7,599 bases of DNA from Pseudomonadota bacterium (GTDB lineage Bacteria; Pseudomonadota; Alphaproteobacteria; Rhizobiales; Rhizobiaceae): positions 1 to 7,599 of the forward strand of contig JAEWKX010000420.1 of NCBI GenBank assembly GCA_023393575.1. Reading direction: 5' to 3'. Below, piece after piece: positions 5,278-7,599 of the stretch. A program made the translations under genes and the position numbers. How positions within the stretch are numbered: the stretch's first letter is position 1; each line of letters opens with the position of its first letter. Under the pieces are notes generated by a model. The model saw only the letters and a list, made by a program, of their open reading frames with translations, did not search any database and was not told the DNA's origin.

Positions 5278-7568
5278 CGACCTGCTGCGCTCCCGGCACC
5301 GAAGGAGCGGTGGAGCTCGAACGCCTGGGCCGCGCCCTTCCGTCGACGGAAGAGCTGCTTCTGGCGAGCCGGCAGATGCAGCCGGGCCTGCGGCAGACGG
5401 ATCTCAGTGTCCCGGGCGTCCATTGCGGCGCCTGCATCACCACGATCGAAAAGGCACTCCAGGCGCTTCCCGAGGTGGAGCGGGCACGGGTGAACCTTTC
5501 GACCAGGCGCGTATCCGTCGTCTGGAAGGAAGTCGTCGAGGGCCGGAAGACGGACCCGCTGGACCTGGTTCAGGCCATAAGCCGGGCGACCGGCTACGAC
5601 GCCCATCTGTATTCCACCACCGAGGATGCCGGCGACCGGCTGCAACGCGAACTGATCAGGGCGGTCGCGGTGTCGGGCTTCGCGGCTACCAACATCATGC
5701 TGCTCTCGGTCTCCGTCTGGTCGGGCGCCGAAGCCTCGACGCGCGACCTCTTCCACTGGATTTCGGCGATGATCGCAGCACCCGCGCTCGTCTATGCCGG
5801 CCGCTTCTTCTACCAGTCCGCCTGGAATGCCGTCCGGCACGGGCGAACCAACATGGACGTACCGATCGCGCTCGCCGTCACGCTCTCCTATGCCGTCTCG
5901 CTGTGGGAAACCATGCACCATGGCCAGCATGCATGGTTCGATGCGACGGTCTCGCTGCTGTTCTTCCTGTTGATCGGGCGGACGCTCGACCATGTGATGC
6001 GCGATCGTGCGCGCGCCGCCATCAGCGGCCTTGCGCGCCTTTCTCCCCGCGGCGCGATGGTACTTGCCGAGGATGGCGGGCGGGAGTACCGGCCGATCGA
6101 GGAGGTTCGCGCCGGCGACCGGCTGATGATCCCGGCGGGAGAACGGATCCCGGTGGACGGGATCGTGGAGAGCGGCAGCAGCGACCTCGATCTCTCGATC
6201 GTCAACGGGGAAAGCGCGCCGTCCGTCGCCAGGCCCGGAGACGCCGTTCAGGGCGGCGTGCTGAACCTGACCGGCTCGCTCGTCATTCGCGCCACGGCAG
6301 CCGCCAGGGATTCCTTCCTGGCGGAGGTCATCTCCCTGATGGAAGCAGCCGAAGGGGGCAGGGCGCGCTATCGCCGGATCGCCGACCGTGCGGCCCAGCT
6401 CTACTCGCCGGCGGTGCATCTTCTGGCCATCGTCGCCTTCGTCTGCTGGGGGATATTCGGAGGGGACTGGAAACAGGCGATGCTGATCGCCATCGCTGTC
6501 CTGATCATTACCTGCCCCTGTGCGCTGGGGCTTGCCGTGCCGGTCGTCCAGGTCGTTGCTGCGGGACGGCTCTTCCGGAACGGCATCATGGTGAAGGACG
6601 GCTCCGCAATGGAACGGCTCGCCGAGGTAAATGCGATCATGTTCGACAAGACCGGAACGCTGACGCTCGGCCAGCCGCGTCTGGTCAATGGACAGGATGT
6701 CGATCCCCGCTATCTTGGGCTCGCCGCGGGCCTCGGCATGCATTCCTGCCACCCGCTGTCCCTCGCGCTCTACCGGAGCGCTTCCGGCCCGGTTTCCGGC
6801 TTTGCAGGGGTAACGGAGCTGCCGGGCGAGGGGTTGGAGGTCTTGACCGGGGATGGCGTCTATCGTCTCGGTAACCGCCGTTTCGCCGGGGGAGGCGCTG
6901 TGCCCTCGGCCGAATTGTCGGAGGTTGTCCTGTCGCTCGATGGCAAGGAACTCCAGAGCTTCCTCTTCGAGGACGCTCTGCGTCCCGATGCCGTTGCGGC
7001 GGTCACGGGGCTTGACGCCGCGGGCTTTGCGACGGGCATCCTGTCGGGGGACCGCGCTCCTGTCGTCAAGGCGCTCGCCCGTCGGCTGGGCGTGTCGCTG
7101 TGGAAGGCTGAACTCTCTCCGCGCGAAAAGGTCGATGCGGTCGCGGAGCTCGATCGCGCCGGTACGAGGGTCCTGATGGTCGGAGACGGCATCAACGATG
7201 CGCCTGCTCTGGCGGCTGCGCATGTCTCCATCGCGCCGGCCACGGCGGCCGATGTCGGCCGCCAGGCCGCCGATTTCGTTTTCATGCATGAGAGCCTTAA
7301 CGCGGTACCCTTGGCGATCGAGGTGTCGCGGCGGGCCGGGCGCCTGATCCGCCAGAACTTCGCACTCGCCATCGGTTACAACGTCATCGCCGTGCCGATC
7401 GCGCTTGCCGGTTATGCGACACCTCTCATCGCCGCCGTCGCCATGTCGACCTCGTCGATCATCGTCGTCGCCAACGCGCTGCGTCTGAACCGCATGGCGG
7501 GCGTGGAAAGGAAACTGTCGGTCCCGGCTGCATCCAGGCCGACGGTGGGGGAGGCGCATCTGGCATGA
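5274..7568 (+). CDS. ccoI: CcoI/FixI, P1B-type copper-transporting ATPase for cbb3 oxidase maturation
   Basis: A 764-residue heavy-metal P-type ATPase that exports Cu(I) across the inner membrane for insertion into the CcoN heme-copper centre. In order: a Cys pair at residues 4-5; one heavy-metal-associated domain with C51-G-A-C54 in GVHCGACITTIEK; four N-terminal membrane spans (about residues 125-260); the actuator domain with NGES at 311-314; the metal-site C414-P-C416 in the sixth span; the phosphorylation motif D458-K-T-G-T; the P1B-specific HP dipeptide at H493-P494 within SCHPLSLAL; the hinge GDGINDAP starting at residue 637; and two final spans containing NFALAIGYNVIAVP. All catalytic motifs are intact. 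The actuator motif has Asn where many copper ATPases have Thr (TGE). It differs from general CopA efflux pumps by its position in ccoGHIS. The ATG overlaps the ccoH stop, with GGAG seven bases upstream, and its stop overlaps the ccoS start. Confidence 0.97.
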   Translation: MTTCCAPGTEGAVELERLGRALPSTEELLLASRQMQPGLRQTDLSVPGVHCGACITTIEKALQALPEVERARVNLSTRRVSVVWKEVVEGRKTDPLDLVQAISRATGYDAHLYSTTEDAGDRLQRELIRAVAVSGFAATNIMLLSVSVWSGAEASTRDLFHWISAMIAAPALVYAGRFFYQSAWNAVRHGRTNMDVPIALAVTLSYAVSLWETMHHGQHAWFDATVSLLFFLLIGRTLDHVMRDRARAAISGLARLSPRGAMVLAEDGGREYRPIEEVRAGDRLMIPAGERIPVDGIVESGSSDLDLSIVNGESAPSVARPGDAVQGGVLNLTGSLVIRATAAARDSFLAEVISLMEAAEGGRARYRRIADRAAQLYSPAVHLLAIVAFVCWGIFGGDWKQAMLIAIAVLIITCPCALGLAVPVVQVVAAGRLFRNGIMVKDGSAMERLAEVNAIMFDKTGTLTLGQPRLVNGQDVDPRYLGLAAGLGMHSCHPLSLALYRSASGPVSGFAGVTELPGEGLEVLTGDGVYRLGNRRFAGGGAVPSAELSEVVLSLDGKELQSFLFEDALRPDAVAAVTGLDAAGFATGILSGDRAPVVKALARRLGVSLWKAELSPREKVDAVAELDRAGTRVLMVGDGINDAPALAAAHVSIAPATAADVGRQAADFVFMHESLNAVPLAIEVSRRAGRLIRQNFALAIGYNVIAVPIALAGYATPLIAAVAMSTSSIIVVANALRLNRMAGVERKLSVPAASRPTVGEAHLA

Positions 7569-7599
7569 ACATGCTGGTCTATCTCATCCCGATCGCGCT
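7565..7599 (+). CDS. ccoS: CcoS/FixS, cbb3 oxidase maturation protein (3' end outside window)
   Basis: Only the first eleven full codons are visible: MNMLVYLIPIA, followed by CT. This is the usual beginning of CcoS/FixS, a protein of roughly 50-70 residues with one N-terminal membrane span that is needed for cofactor insertion into cbb3 oxidase. The ATG overlaps the ccoI stop (ATGA at 7565-7568), the same arrangement as the two earlier junctions of the operon. The identification rests on the opening residues plus position, since ccoS regularly follows ccoI. Confidence 0.85.
   Translation, partial: MNMLVYLIPIA

Noticed and set aside
5258..6874. A 538-residue plus-strand frame within ccoI
   Set aside because: It is a shadow frame full of Arg and Pro; the overlapping ccoI frame carries all P-type ATPase motifs.
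5238..7559. A 773-residue open frame on the minus strand opposite ccoI
   Set aside because: Its translation is rich in Arg, Asp, Gly and His, has no recognisable domain, and is a by-product of GC-rich third positions in the well-supported ccoI frame.
1..7599. Mobile elements, CRISPR arrays, tRNA/rRNA genes and phage or defence genes
   Set aside because: None was seen: no transposase-like frames, no spaced repeats and no RNA-gene features in the short intergenic gaps, and no frame resembling a known or plausible defence module.

Overview
The window is GC-rich, densely coding DNA from a proteobacterium, most likely an alphaproteobacterium of the rhizobial type. The protein-level resemblance of CcoP, CcoG, CcoH and CcoI to rhizobial FixP/FixGHI, the FixK/FNR-type operator and the gene order support this; no rRNA or other taxonomic marker is present. 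The core of the window is the cbb3 cytochrome c oxidase locus (high-affinity terminal oxidase for microaerobic respiration).

Left part (1-800): the 3' portion of ccoP (fixP), the di-heme cytochrome c subunit and usually the last gene of ccoNOQP. It is closed by a hairpin that looks like a rho-independent terminator. Middle part (802-3084): three genes on the minus strand, read from right to left. They are a small SRPBCC-fold protein, an AGCS-family sodium:alanine/glycine symporter, and a short VOC (glyoxalase/bleomycin-resistance fold) protein. The last two are packed together and probably co-transcribed. Right part (3209-7599): ccoG, ccoH, ccoI and the first codons of ccoS on the plus strand. 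Each is joined to the next by a 4-base ATGA stop/start overlap, so this is a tight, probably translationally coupled assembly operon.

The ccoGHIS products mature the oxidase encoded by ccoNOQP. CcoG is a polyferredoxin-like membrane protein implicated in cupric reduction, CcoI is a P1B-type copper-transporting ATPase, CcoH is a single-span assembly/stability factor, and CcoS is a small membrane protein needed for cofactor insertion. A perfect TTGA-N6-TCAA operator (FixK/FNR/Anr box) lies at 3142-3155 between ccoG and the divergent SRPBCC gene, so low-oxygen control of ccoGHIS is expected.

Nothing in the window amounts to a clearly undescribed system. The points most worth a second look are the inverted three-gene block separating ccoP from ccoG (usually near neighbours in rhizobia), and the possibility that the single operator also serves the divergent SRPBCC gene.
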